From: Synechococcus sp. NB0720_010
GTDB lineage: Bacteria > Cyanobacteriota > Cyanobacteriia > PCC-6307 > Cyanobiaceae
Assembly (NCBI RefSeq): GCF_023078835.1
Contig: NZ_CP090898.1
Coordinates: forward strand, 186,001 to 250,000
Length of the DNA: 64,000 nucleotides
Direction: 5' to 3'
In this document: piece after piece, positions 9,674 through 17,852 of the stretch
Numbering within the stretch: position 1 is the stretch's first letter
Layout of the letters: each line of letters begins with the position of its first letter
Position numbers and translations under genes: made by a program
Notes under the pieces: model-generated
Told to the model about the DNA's origin: nothing
Databases searched by the model: none
The model's input: only the letters and a program-made list of their open reading frames with translations

Positions 9674-10153
9674 ATGCTGCCCGGTCTGACCGCCCAGGCT
9701 GATCGCCTTGCACCACTTTCTCGCCTGTTGACCTGGGCTTTGGCCCTGCTGTTGTCATCCGTGTTGGCCCTCGGTCTGGGTGGATGTGGTGGTTCTGGTC
9801 AGCCTCCCCAGAAGGTGCTGCTCTCGGCTCTTGCGCTGCAGATCGATCTCACCCAGCGCTCCATCGCCGATGCCCTGACCCTGGACGCCTCTGGCCCACC
9901 CCAGGTCAGCCGGGTGCGGGTGGAATCCCAGGAGAGCCTCCCCATTGGCGGCGGCAAAGGCATCCATCTCACGGGGCGGTTTGATTGGCGCCTGGCCGGG
10001 GATCCCATTCGCGTCGACAGCGCTTTTGATCTGTATCTGCAGCGCGGTGAGCGGGGTCAGAGCTGGCGCTTGGCCCGGCCCAGTGGCAGTGAGGACGGCG
10101 CGACCCAGGACTGGTTGACCTATCCCCTTCCGCTGAAGGGTGAGCAGAGCTAG
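9674..10153 (+). CDS. Putative lipoprotein of unknown function
   Basis: The 159-residue product has a lipoprotein signal: an N-terminal Arg, a hydrophobic stretch and a lipobox-like LGGC with Cys38 as the expected lipidation site. The mature region reads like a small soluble domain with LTGRFDWRL and a strand-rich C-terminus. I do not recognise a named family. ATG 9674 is almost back to back with ruvA. The 3' end shares the four bases CTAG with the convergent transporter gene, so both stop codons overlap at 10150-10153. Confidence 0.7.
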   Translation: MLPGLTAQADRLAPLSRLLTWALALLLSSVLALGLGGCGGSGQPPQKVLLSALALQIDLTQRSIADALTLDASGPPQVSRVRVESQESLPIGGGKGIHLTGRFDWRLAGDPIRVDSAFDLYLQRGERGQSWRLARPSGSEDGATQDWLTYPLPLKGEQS

Positions 10154-11058
10154 GCCGCTGGGCGTCGCTGCGGTTTCAGGCTCAGGAGCGTTGCAGCTAA
10201 CACGAGCACTGCGGCCGTGGTGGTGTCGGGGTCCAAGGGTTCCTGGAAGAGCAGCCATCCCCACAGGGCAGCCAGCGGCACCTGGCCGTAGCTCATGGCC
10301 GTCGCTCGCGCCGCTGGCATCCCCAGTAATCCCTTGGTGATGCCGATCTGGCCCAGCTGGGTGAAGACCCCAACGCCGATTAAGGCCAGGAGTTCCCAGG
10401 TGCTTGGCCAAACCGGCTGCAGCAGCACCAGTGGCGCCGTCAGCACCAACCCCACCAGGGGGAAGTAAAAAACGATCACCAGGGGATGCTCGGTGCGGCC
10501 AAGGGCCCGCACGCTGACGTAGGCACAAGCCGACAACAGCGCTCCCGCCAGGGCCAGCAGCACGCCCCCCATGGGTAAGGGCGTGGCCTGAACCTGCAGT
10601 AATCGACTGCCGAGGGGCCCAAGCAGGCCCATGAGCTCCATCGGGTTGCTGAGGATCAGGACCGCGAGCCAGCCCAGCAGCGCGGCGATCCAAACCTTGG
10701 CCCCGAGTCTTTCCTTCAAGAGCAGCCAGGCCAGCAGTGCCGTGAAGGTGGGCTGCAGGTACTGAAGGACCGTGGCGGGTGCCAGGGGCAGTTGGGCCAG
10801 GGCTGCGAAGACGCAGAACAGAGCTCCCGTGCCGATGGCGCCCCGCAGGATCAGCAGCCCTTTGCGCTGTCCCCAGGGATCGAGACCGGCCTGCCGCAGC
10901 ATCGCGACACTCAGCACCAGGCTGATGGCGGAGCGAGCCATCACCACCTCGGCCACAGGGATCCTGCCGCCCAGCGCTTTGACGCAGACCCCCATCAGGC
11001 TGAAGCTCAGCGTGCTGGACAGCATCCACAGGCCAGCCCTGCCATCCTGGAGCGTCAC
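10150..11058 (-). CDS. EamA/DMT-family drug/metabolite exporter
   Basis: This is an integral membrane protein with about ten hydrophobic helices arranged as two EamA repeats: the first around FSLMGVCVKALGGRIP and the second ending near AAALWGWLLFQEPL. Members export amino acids, nucleosides or other metabolites; the substrate cannot be read from the sequence. GTG 11058 gives about 302 residues with a short cytoplasmic lead before helix 1; ATG 11025 is the alternative (291 residues). The dnaG start is at 11072 on the other strand, so the two genes are nearly head to head. Confidence 0.85.
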   Translation of the reverse strand: MTLQDGRAGLWMLSSTLSFSLMGVCVKALGGRIPVAEVVMARSAISLVLSVAMLRQAGLDPWGQRKGLLILRGAIGTGALFCVFAALAQLPLAPATVLQYLQPTFTALLAWLLLKERLGAKVWIAALLGWLAVLILSNPMELMGLLGPLGSRLLQVQATPLPMGGVLLALAGALLSACAYVSVRALGRTEHPLVIVFYFPLVGLVLTAPLVLLQPVWPSTWELLALIGVGVFTQLGQIGITKGLLGMPAARATAMSYGQVPLAALWGWLLFQEPLDPDTTTAAVLVLAATLLSLKPQRRPAA

Positions 11059-11071
11059 TTGCGCCCGGAGC

Positions 11072-13168
11072 GTGTCAGTCCCTCGCCTCCATCCCCGCAC
11101 GATCGAGGCCGTTAAAGAGCGCGCTGACATCGTCGATGTGGTGGGCGAGCACGTTGTGCTCAAAAAGAAGGGCAGGGAATTCGTCGGGGTTTGCCCCTTC
11201 CACGACGACAAATCACCGTCGATGACGGTGTCACCGGCCAAGCAGTTCTACTACTGCTTCTCCTGTGGCGCCGGCGGCAACTCGATCAAGTTTTTGATGG
11301 AGTTGCAGCGTCAGAGCTTCAGTGACGTCGTCCTGGAGTTGGCGCGCAAGTACCAGCTTCCCGTGGAGACCCTGGAGGGTCCTCAGCAGGAACGACTGCG
11401 GCAGCAGCTCTCGCGCCGGGATCAACTCCACAAGGCCCTCTCCCTGGCTGCTGGATGGTTCCGCTCACAATTGCGCGCTCCGGAGGGCGCCGCGGCCCTT
11501 GACTACCTCAAGACCAGCCGTGGTCTTGATGAGGCCACCCTTGAGGCCTTTGGTCTGGGCTATGCCCCGGAGCGATGGGATGGTCTGCTGAGCCATCTCC
11601 AACAGGTGGAGGGACTCAGTCCTGAGCTATTGGAGGCGGCCGGGCTGGTGGTGCCACGCCGCGGCGGGGATGGCTTCTATGACCGCTTCCGCCATCGGGT
11701 GATGGTTCCGATCGCGGATCGCCAGGGCCGAATCATTGGCTTTGGTGGCCGCAGCCTCGATGGCGGTGAGCCGAAGTACCTGAACTCTCCGGAGACGGAG
11801 GTGTTTGAGAAGGGCAAACACCTCTTTGGCCTCGATAAGGCTGTCAATGCGATCCGCAAGGCCGATCGCGCGGTCGTGGTGGAGGGCTATTTCGATGTCA
11901 TCGCCCTCCATGCCGCGGGCATCACCAATGCGGTTGCGGCCCTCGGGACAGCCCTGAGCAATCAGCAGATCACCCAGCTCTGTCGCTGCTGCGACGGCAA
12001 ACGGCTGATCCTGAACTTTGATGCCGATGGCGCTGGTGTCCGGGCCGCCCAGCGCGCCATTGGCGAGGTGGAGCAGTTGGCCCTGCAGGGGCAGCTGGAG
12101 TTGCGGGTTCTCCACCTGCCGAGCGGCAAGGACCCCGATGAATTCCTCAAGCAGCACGGCGCAGGGGACTACCGCTCCCTGCTGGATCAATCCCCCCTCT
12201 GGCTCGATTGGCAGATCGACCAGGTCCTGCACGGCTGCGACCTCAGCAAGGCCGACCAGTTCCAAAAGGCGGTCACGGATCTGGTGGCGCTGCTGGGCAA
12301 GCTGCCCGCCAGCGCCGTTCGCTCCCGCTACCTCCAGCAGGTGGCCGAGCGCCTCAGTGGTGGCCAGGCGCGGCTCGCTCTGCAGTTGGAGGACGACCTG
12401 CGCCAGCAGGTCAAAGGTCAGCGCTGGCATGGGCGCTCCCGCCGCTGGGAGCAGCCCGGTGAGGCGGGCCTGCGGGAGCGGGCCGAGGCCGAGGTCCTGC
12501 GCCTCTATCTCCACTGCCCGGCCTATCGCGGTCCGATCCGCGCTGAGTTGCGCCGCCGCGAGCTCGATGACTTCGCCATCGCCCATCACCGTCAGCTCTG
12601 GGCGGTGATCAGCTCCCTCGAGGAAGACAACCTCGGTGTTGGCCGGCTGGAGGCGATCAACCGTGGCAGTGAGGCCGGTTCCGATCTCGCGGACCTCGAT
12701 CTGCCGCGGTTACTGAGCGATCAGCTGCTCTTGGCGGATGATCCCGACTCAGGACTGCCAACGGAATTGCTCGCCCGCCTGACTCCCCTGCTGGAGCCCA
12801 GCGACGTTCAGCGACTCGCCCTCAGCAACCCATCCTTGCAATTGCGTGGTGCCACGGCAGCCCTCGAGCGGCAGCGCAGCGTCAAACGCTGTCGTCACCT
12901 TCTGGATGCCTGGAGCAGTCAACGACTGGAGACCCTCGAGCGCTGTATCGCCCGTCTGCTCGATGACAGCCAGCAGCCGGATCCTGTTCCCCAGGGCGCC
13001 AGCCAGGACATGGAGGCCCGCATTGAGGCCATGTTCGCTGAACTCAACAGCGATGCTCTGCGCTTTCAGGACCTCTATTACAACGAGCGCAAACACATCG
13101 ATCACCTCGATTCCCAGCGTCGCGCCAGTTTTGAGGACGTGATTGTCCAGGACGCCCAACCGGCCTAG
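11072..13168 (+). CDS. dnaG: DNA primase
   Basis: DnaG synthesises RNA primers for replication. The product of 698 residues begins at GTG 11072 with VSVPRLHPRTIEAVKERADI. The CHC2 zinc ribbon uses Cys41, His44, Cys62 and Cys65. The TOPRIM domain is seen as VVVEGYFDVIALHAAGI and LILNFDADGAGVRAAQRA, carrying the metal-binding acidic residues. The long C-terminal region would hold the DnaB-binding helicase-interaction domain. A longer in-frame reading back to 10772 is antisense to the exporter gene and lacks family similarity. Confidence 0.96.
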   Translation: MSVPRLHPRTIEAVKERADIVDVVGEHVVLKKKGREFVGVCPFHDDKSPSMTVSPAKQFYYCFSCGAGGNSIKFLMELQRQSFSDVVLELARKYQLPVETLEGPQQERLRQQLSRRDQLHKALSLAAGWFRSQLRAPEGAAALDYLKTSRGLDEATLEAFGLGYAPERWDGLLSHLQQVEGLSPELLEAAGLVVPRRGGDGFYDRFRHRVMVPIADRQGRIIGFGGRSLDGGEPKYLNSPETEVFEKGKHLFGLDKAVNAIRKADRAVVVEGYFDVIALHAAGITNAVAALGTALSNQQITQLCRCCDGKRLILNFDADGAGVRAAQRAIGEVEQLALQGQLELRVLHLPSGKDPDEFLKQHGAGDYRSLLDQSPLWLDWQIDQVLHGCDLSKADQFQKAVTDLVALLGKLPASAVRSRYLQQVAERLSGGQARLALQLEDDLRQQVKGQRWHGRSRRWEQPGEAGLRERAEAEVLRLYLHCPAYRGPIRAELRRRELDDFAIAHHRQLWAVISSLEEDNLGVGRLEAINRGSEAGSDLADLDLPRLLSDQLLLADDPDSGLPTELLARLTPLLEPSDVQRLALSNPSLQLRGATAALERQRSVKRCRHLLDAWSSQRLETLERCIARLLDDSQQPDPVPQGASQDMEARIEAMFAELNSDALRFQDLYYNERKHIDHLDSQRRASFEDVIVQDAQPA

Positions 13169-13264
13169 GGCCGCCTGTTCTTTCCCTACAGCTCTGCCAT
13201 TTCCGCTTCAGCGCTGCTATCACCAATCTGAACCGTTCCGGCTCTTCCCCTGACTGACGCCCGT

Positions 13265-13543
13265 TTGCTCGTGACACGCGCTGCTGGTGTGGCCGTTTTG
13301 AGCGGCAGCACCCTGCTTGTTGCTGCGCCTGCTTCGGCGCAAAACATGGTCGTTCAGATCATTCAGAACCAGTGCGCCAGGGCGATGAATGCGGACTTCA
13401 AGGCCGCTGGCAAATCCCCCCCGCCGGGCATGGTTCAAGACACCTGCAACTGTGTGGCCCAACGCATCGAGCAGCGCGATTCCATCGAGGAGGCCAAAGC
13501 CTTCTGTGTGAAGCAGAGCACCGCCAAATACGGCGCCGTTTGA
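13265..13543 (+). CDS. Small secreted four-cysteine protein
   Basis: The 92-residue product has a typical Sec signal peptide: an N-terminal Arg, a hydrophobic AAGVAVLSGSTLLVAA stretch, and likely cleavage after APASA at about residue 25. The mature part is about 67 residues with four cysteines: one in NQCARAM, two in DTCNCV and one in AFCVKQ. This spacing suggests disulfides in the periplasm or lumen, or metal binding. No ATG is available, so TTG 13265 is the likely start and GTG 13271 an alternative. It stands alone between dnaG and the convergent umuC (4 nt gap). I cannot assign a function. Confidence 0.72.
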   Translation: MLVTRAAGVAVLSGSTLLVAAPASAQNMVVQIIQNQCARAMNADFKAAGKSPPPGMVQDTCNCVAQRIEQRDSIEEAKAFCVKQSTAKYGAV

Positions 13544-13547
13544 CGGC

Positions 13548-14825
13548 CTAGCGAGCCCAGACGGTGGGCAGGTCGCTGAGTCGCGTGGTGGCGGCCCTGG
13601 AAAGCTGTTCCCGTCGCATCAGCCAAGCCGGCTGCAGTCCGCAGGCGGCCCATTGCACCGTTCCGCGGCCATGGCGGCGATTGAGCCGATCGATGCTGGC
13701 CATGAGCGCCTCCCGCCGCTGTTGCTCGGCGCCACTGAGCGGTTGCAGCAGGTGGTGTTGCAACTGCGCCTCGGGCTGCAGCTCCTGCAGCAAAATTCCC
13801 GCCTTGGCGAAGCGCTTGTAGGGCCGGTAGAGGCTGGAGATCATCTGGCTGGCGGCCCGCAGTAGAACCCCGGTGTCGTTGCTGGCGAGGGGCAGGCTGA
13901 CGCTGGCGGCCTGGCTGTAGAAGCCTGGGGCAAAGGGACTGGTTCGTGCGAAGACTGTGAGTCGTCCGGCCCGTTGCCGTTGCCGCCTCAACTTCTCGGC
14001 GCCGCGGCTGACATAACTGGCGATGGCCTGGCGCAGTTCCTCTTCGGTGGTGACGGGCCGGCTGAAGCTGCGGCTGACGCAGGTTTCCTGTTTGTCCGCT
14101 GGTTGCTGCTCCAGCGGCAGGCAGCTGATGCCCTGCAGTTCCAATTGCAGGCGCAAACCCACCACCCCGGCTTTGGCCCGCAGTTCTCCGCTGGGCATGT
14201 CCCTGAGTTGCTGCGCCGTGCTGACACCCCGTAGCCGGCACCAGCGGCTCAGGCGTCGGCCGACCCCCCAGATCTCCTCCACCGGGGTTTCCTCCAGCCA
14301 GGCGGTGGTCTCCTCGGGTCGACTGAGGTCAAAGACACCAGCGTGTTGCCGTTCTCCCTTGGCGATGTGGTTCGCCACTTTCGCCAGCACTTTGCTGTTG
14401 GCCAGGCCGATGGCAATGGGCAGCCCCAGGTTGTGGCGGATCCGGCTGCGCAGGGCACTGGCCCAGGGAAGGAGGTCACCGCTTTTGGGCCTCGGCAGAC
14501 GAACGAAGGCCTCATCGATCGAGTACACCTCCAGCTCGGCGACGAAGGGCTCCAGGCTGCTCATCAGCCGTTGGCTCATGTCGCCGTAGAGGGCGTAGTT
14601 GGAACTGCGCACGACCACGCCGTGCTGTTCCAGTTGCTCCGCGATCTGGAAGTAGGGCTTGCCCATGCCAATGCCGAGTTGCCGGGCCTCGCTGCTGCGG
14701 GAGACCACGCAGCCGTCGTTGTTGGAGAGCACCACGACGGGGCGCCCCAGGAGCGCGGGATCGAAGGCCTGCTCACAGCTGGCATAGAAGTTGTTGGCAT
14801 CGATCAGCCCGAGGGCGTCAGCCAT
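13548..14825 (-). CDS. umuC: DNA polymerase V catalytic subunit (Y family)
   Basis: This is an error-prone translesion polymerase of 425 residues. The palm motifs are present: LGLIDANNFYASCEQAF at the start and YSIDEAFV, carrying the catalytic Asp-Glu pair, near residue 100. Helix-hairpin-helix and little-finger regions follow. The C-terminal DUF4113-like end includes QWAACGLQPAW. ATG 14825 overlaps the end of umuD by 8 nt, so translation is probably coupled. An upstream extension to 14876 lies inside umuD and is not conserved-looking. Expression is expected to be SOS-controlled through the operator ahead of umuD. Confidence 0.94.
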   Translation of the reverse strand: MADALGLIDANNFYASCEQAFDPALLGRPVVVLSNNDGCVVSRSSEARQLGIGMGKPYFQIAEQLEQHGVVVRSSNYALYGDMSQRLMSSLEPFVAELEVYSIDEAFVRLPRPKSGDLLPWASALRSRIRHNLGLPIAIGLANSKVLAKVANHIAKGERQHAGVFDLSRPEETTAWLEETPVEEIWGVGRRLSRWCRLRGVSTAQQLRDMPSGELRAKAGVVGLRLQLELQGISCLPLEQQPADKQETCVSRSFSRPVTTEEELRQAIASYVSRGAEKLRRQRQRAGRLTVFARTSPFAPGFYSQAASVSLPLASNDTGVLLRAASQMISSLYRPYKRFAKAGILLQELQPEAQLQHHLLQPLSGAEQQRREALMASIDRLNRRHGRGTVQWAACGLQPAWLMRREQLSRAATTRLSDLPTVWAR

Positions 14826-15279
14826 GGGCGGCGAGGCTGTGAATGGCGTGGATGGCGACACCCCAGATCTGCACATCGCCGCAGTGGTGCAGCTCCAAGG
14901 GGGGGTAGGCGCTGTTGGCGGCTTCGAGCCGCAGCCGCCCTTGGTGGCGAGCCAGGCGCTTCAAGGTGAAGGCGCCGTCGAGCACGGCCACCACGACATG
15001 GCCCGGCCGGGCCTCGAGGCTGCGGTCCACCACCAGCAGGTCGCCGTGCTGGATCCCGGCCCCGACCATCGAATCACCGCTCACCCGCAGAAAAAAGGTG
15101 CTGCTGGGGTGCCGGATCAGGGTCTCGTTCAGGTCGATGCCGACATCGATGTAGTCGTCGGCGGGGCTGGGGAAGCCGGCGGCCACGGTGCTGCTGGCCA
15201 AGGGAAGCGGCCGCCGCGGGCGCTCGTCCCGCAGCCCGCCGATCAGAACAACAGGGACCGACACGCACGCACCCGACAC
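14818..15279 (-). CDS. umuD: SOS mutagenesis protein, self-cleaving
   Basis: UmuD is a LexA-like serine peptidase that, after RecA-stimulated self-cleavage, forms the accessory part of polymerase V. Cleavage is expected at Ala34-Gly35 in AAGFPSP. The catalytic Ser71 lies in SGDSMVG and Lys108 in FTLKRL. Their 37-residue spacing equals the E. coli Ser60-Lys97 spacing. GTG 15279 gives 153 residues; GTG 15264 would shorten it by five. The gene is first in a umuD-umuC operon and has a LexA-like operator 14 nt before its start. Confidence 0.93.
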   Translation of the reverse strand: MSGACVSVPVVLIGGLRDERPRRPLPLASSTVAAGFPSPADDYIDVGIDLNETLIRHPSSTFFLRVSGDSMVGAGIQHGDLLVVDRSLEARPGHVVVAVLDGAFTLKRLARHQGRLRLEAANSAYPPLELHHCGDVQIWGVAIHAIHSLAAHG

Positions 15280-15292
15280 ACCCCTTCAGGAT

Positions 15293-15306
15293 AGTTCAGG
15301 TGTACC
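15293..15306 (-). promoter_or_regulatory. LexA-like SOS operator of umuDC
   Basis: The top strand reads AGTTCAGGTGTACC. The cyanobacterial LexA box as I recall it is RGTAC-NNN-D-GTWC-B; this site fits with one mismatch (GTTC in the left half, GTAC in the right). It lies 14 nt upstream of the umuD GTG. A TATCCT element on the bottom strand touches its edge, so bound LexA would occlude a promoter there. The operator role is inferred from motif and context. Confidence 0.6.
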
Positions 15307-15373
15307 ACTAGGGTTGATGTTGCCGTCTCCGTCCTGGATGGTCAGGGTGGTGGTTGTGCCTGCCCCTGGATCG

Positions 15374-16513
15374 ATGGAGCGATGGATTCGCCGCCTGCGC
15401 CGGCCGGCTCACTCGCTCGTCGCCGCTCTGGCGGCTGCGGGACTGGGTGGGCTGACGGCTTCGCCTCTGCGGGCGTGCACCAGCTTTGTGCTGCGCGGAT
15501 CCGATGGCGGTCGGGTCTATGCGCGCACGATGGAATTCGGCCAGCCGCTCAACAGCCAGGCCGTGCTGATTCAGCGGGGTACGCCACTGCGGGGCAATGG
15601 CCCCGATGGAGGGCAGGGCAATGGTCTGGCCTGGACCAGTCGCTACGCCGTGGTGGGTCTGAATGCCCTGGGACTCAAGGATGTCGTCCCCGATGGGATG
15701 AATGAAAAGGGCCTCGCCGGCGGACTGCTGTATTTCGCGGGCTACGCCAAGTTTCAAACGGTCCCGCCGGGGCAGACCCAGCGCTCAATCAACAGCGCGC
15801 AGCTGCTGACCTATGTGCTGACGAACTTCGCGAGCATCGCGGAGGTCAAGCGCGGCTTGCCCAAGATTTTGGTGAACGGCGCCAGCGTCCCGGCTTTCGG
15901 TGGACCGTTGCCGATTCACATGACCCTGCACGATCGCAGCGGCCAGAGCCTTTCGGTGGAATACATCGACGGGGCGCTCAACCTGATGGATAACCCCACG
16001 GGCACCTATACCAACGATCCGCCCTTCCCGTATCACCTGGCGGCAGCAGGGAACTACGCCAATCTGAGCGCGATGCCACCGCCGGAGATGCGCATCAACG
16101 GCTTGGCCTTACCCCCGGCCAGTACGGGCGCAGGTCTGCATGGCCTACCCGGAGATTTTCTGGCGACCTCCCGCTTCATCCGGGCCCTGACACTGAGTCG
16201 CTTCGCGCCCACCAACCTGAGCAGCCAGCAGCAGGTGGGGACGGCCTTCCGAATCCTGGGTCAGTTTGATTTACCGCCGGGAAGCGTGCAGTTACCGCCC
16301 GGGGGCGCCTTTGGGGGCGCCGGTGCCACGAGCACCTATGAGATCACCGAGTGGAGTGTTGCCGCTGATCAGCAGAACCTCGTCTATTACATCCAGACCT
16401 ACGACAATCCAGATCTGCGCAGCCTTCGCTTTGATCGCCTGCCCTTGGATGGGGGAACGATTCAGGTGATGGCTTTGGATCAGCGTCCTCAGATCACTGA
16501 GCTCCGTCCCTGA
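15374..16513 (+). CDS. Secreted Ntn hydrolase, choloylglycine hydrolase family
   Basis: The family (linear amide C-N hydrolases) cleaves amides such as bile-salt conjugates, penicillin V or acyl-homoserine lactones with an N-terminal cysteine. The signal region starts with a twin-Arg-like RRLRRPAHS and a hydrophobic stretch. Cleavage after Ala34 would expose Cys35 as the nucleophile in RACTSFVLRG. Family residues are visible at Arg51 and Glu54 (ARTMEFG), in TNDPPFPYH and in ATSRFIRAL. ATG 15374 gives 379 residues; an upstream ATG at 15317 would give an atypical leader. The real substrate is unknown. It is divergent from umuDC and converges with 16530-16967. Confidence 0.87.
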   Translation: MERWIRRLRRPAHSLVAALAAAGLGGLTASPLRACTSFVLRGSDGGRVYARTMEFGQPLNSQAVLIQRGTPLRGNGPDGGQGNGLAWTSRYAVVGLNALGLKDVVPDGMNEKGLAGGLLYFAGYAKFQTVPPGQTQRSINSAQLLTYVLTNFASIAEVKRGLPKILVNGASVPAFGGPLPIHMTLHDRSGQSLSVEYIDGALNLMDNPTGTYTNDPPFPYHLAAAGNYANLSAMPPPEMRINGLALPPASTGAGLHGLPGDFLATSRFIRALTLSRFAPTNLSSQQQVGTAFRILGQFDLPPGSVQLPPGGAFGGAGATSTYEITEWSVAADQQNLVYYIQTYDNPDLRSLRFDRLPLDGGTIQVMALDQRPQITELRP

Positions 16514-16529
16514 GTCCCAGGGGTTGGTC

Positions 16530-16967
16530 TCAGCTCTCCTCGTCCCCTTCCAGCAGAAACTGCTGGAAGGCCACATAGAGATCCTGTTCTTCGCTGTTGG
16601 CGGGGCGCCGGCGCTGCTGATTGGGCAGGAGTTCCTGGGGTTTGCCCTGGGCTTGCAGGCCACCAGGGCTGCGGTTGGTTTGGCCTTGTAGGGATTGCAG
16701 CTGCTCCCGTTGGGCGGCTTGCCGTTTGCGCTCTTGATCGGCTTCCGCCTGGCGCAGGCGATCCATCAGATGGGGGGGGACCGTCCCGTCTTGGCTGGCC
16801 TTCATCAATTCCCCGAATAGCGCCTGGGGATCGGTCTCGGTCTCAACGCGATGGCGTTTGGCGGAGGCCCGCTTCGGCTCGACGCTGGACTCGGGTTTGG
16901 GAAGGGGCTTGGGGAGGGAGCGGCCGAGTTCTTGCAGGCGCTCCAGGCTGCGGGCATCGAAGCTCAT
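16530..16967 (-). CDS. Conserved hypothetical, Gln/Arg-rich, probably disordered
   Basis: The 145-residue soluble protein has no signal peptide or membrane segment. It opens with SFDARSLERLQELGRSLPKPLPKP. A helical, Gln- and Arg-rich middle (DRLRQAEADQERKRQA) looks coiled-coil-like. It ends with an acidic helix, LYVAFQQFLLEGDEES. The composition resembles proteins I associate only with Synechococcus-type genomes, and I recognise no domain. It begins 12 nt after the pentapeptide-repeat gene upstream on the same strand, so the two may share a transcript. Confidence 0.7.
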   Translation of the reverse strand: MSFDARSLERLQELGRSLPKPLPKPESSVEPKRASAKRHRVETETDPQALFGELMKASQDGTVPPHLMDRLRQAEADQERKRQAAQREQLQSLQGQTNRSPGGLQAQGKPQELLPNQQRRRPANSEEQDLYVAFQQFLLEGDEES

Positions 16968-16979
16968 GGCGTGCCGACC

Positions 16980-17462
16980 TCAGCTGCACTCAAGGGTGTC
17001 TTTGGTGACGCGACCGGTCACGGGGTTCGTGCCGCTGGCACTGGCGCAGAGGGTTTTCAGGACATCACCGCGGAAGGGCACGTTGGTGAAGTCCGCCCCA
17101 TCGATCAGGACGTCCTTGAAGCGGGTGTTGAAGGCAAAGGCGTTCTCAAGGACCGCATTGCGCAGGTCCGTTCCCTCGAGGACGGCCGAGTCGAGGGTGG
17201 CGTCGCTGAGGTCCGCTCCGGCGAGGTTGGCGTCCTGGAGCTTGGCGCCGTAGAGGCTGGCGCCGCGCAGGTCGGCCCCGTGGAAGTCCGCTTCCCGCAG
17301 GTTCGTCAGATTGAAGGTCGCGCCATGCAGGTCGACTCCGGCGAAGTCGTGGCCGATCAACACCTGCTTGGCGTAGTCCATCGCCGCCTGTGCGGGTTGC
17401 GCCAGAAGGAGGATCAGCGCAAGCAGCGCTGAGGACAGCAGGGACCGGAAGAAGCGACGCAT
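16980..17462 (-). CDS. Secreted pentapeptide-repeat protein, probably lumenal
   Basis: The 160-residue precursor has a clear signal peptide (MRRFFRSLLSSALLALILLL, cleavage near AQAA). A run of pentapeptide repeats of the A(D/N)LxX type follows: ADFHGADLRGASLYGAKL, DANLAGADLSDATL and further degenerate repeats to about residue 125. These would form a right-handed quadrilateral beta helix. Two cysteines near the end (TLCASAS and LECS) could form a disulfide cap. Similar cyanobacterial proteins occur in the thylakoid lumen, with no proven function. ATG 17462 was chosen because it starts the signal peptide. Confidence 0.85.
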   Translation of the reverse strand: MRRFFRSLLSSALLALILLLAQPAQAAMDYAKQVLIGHDFAGVDLHGATFNLTNLREADFHGADLRGASLYGAKLQDANLAGADLSDATLDSAVLEGTDLRNAVLENAFAFNTRFKDVLIDGADFTNVPFRGDVLKTLCASASGTNPVTGRVTKDTLECS

Positions 17463-17599
17463 GGAGGAGAGCCGGTGCCTGGCAACCCTAGGCAGGGTGT
17501 CTGGGTGGGGACGGTTGGTTGTTCTCCTAACCTCACGACCCTCTCGTTTTTGGTTCACTGAGCGGAACGGGTCGAGCGATCGACCGCCAGTGCAGGCCC

Positions 17600-17839
17600 A
17601 TGGGCAACCCGATCGACCGCGATACGTTTTTGGCCCGGGCCAGGGCGCGCTTCGGGGAGCGCTACGACTACAGCGGCATCCAATACAGAAGTTTTAAGTC
17701 GCCGATCAAGATCCGCTGCCGGGAGCATCCGGTCCGTCAGATCTCGATCACGCCCGAGCGTCACCTGGTGACCACGGGCGGCTGCAAGTACTGCCTGCGG
17801 CAGCTGCGCGGTCAGCTGCCATCCGTAGGGGAATCCTGA
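17600..17839 (+). CDS. Small zinc-ribbon protein resembling DUF723
   Basis: This 79-residue protein carries the pattern I associate with DUF723-like modules: FGERYDYSGIQY, then a basic strand with IRCREHP, then ISITPERHL and GGCKYC. Cys-x-x-His and Cys-x-x-Cys pairs would form a zinc ribbon. Such modules usually sit in phage or nuclease proteins, where they are thought to aid DNA recognition. Here the domain stands alone. ATG 17600 starts the gene. It precedes yraN, itself of the nuclease-like UPF0102 family. The function is unknown. Confidence 0.72.
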   Translation: MGNPIDRDTFLARARARFGERYDYSGIQYRSFKSPIKIRCREHPVRQISITPERHLVTTGGCKYCLRQLRGQLPSVGES

Positions 17840-17852
17840 GGGGCAGTGCTGG

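Noticed and set aside
9755-11029. 424-residue minus-strand frame across the lipoprotein and exporter genes
   Set aside because: It is out of frame with both real genes, Gly/Ala/Arg-rich without motifs, and crosses a convergent gene boundary.
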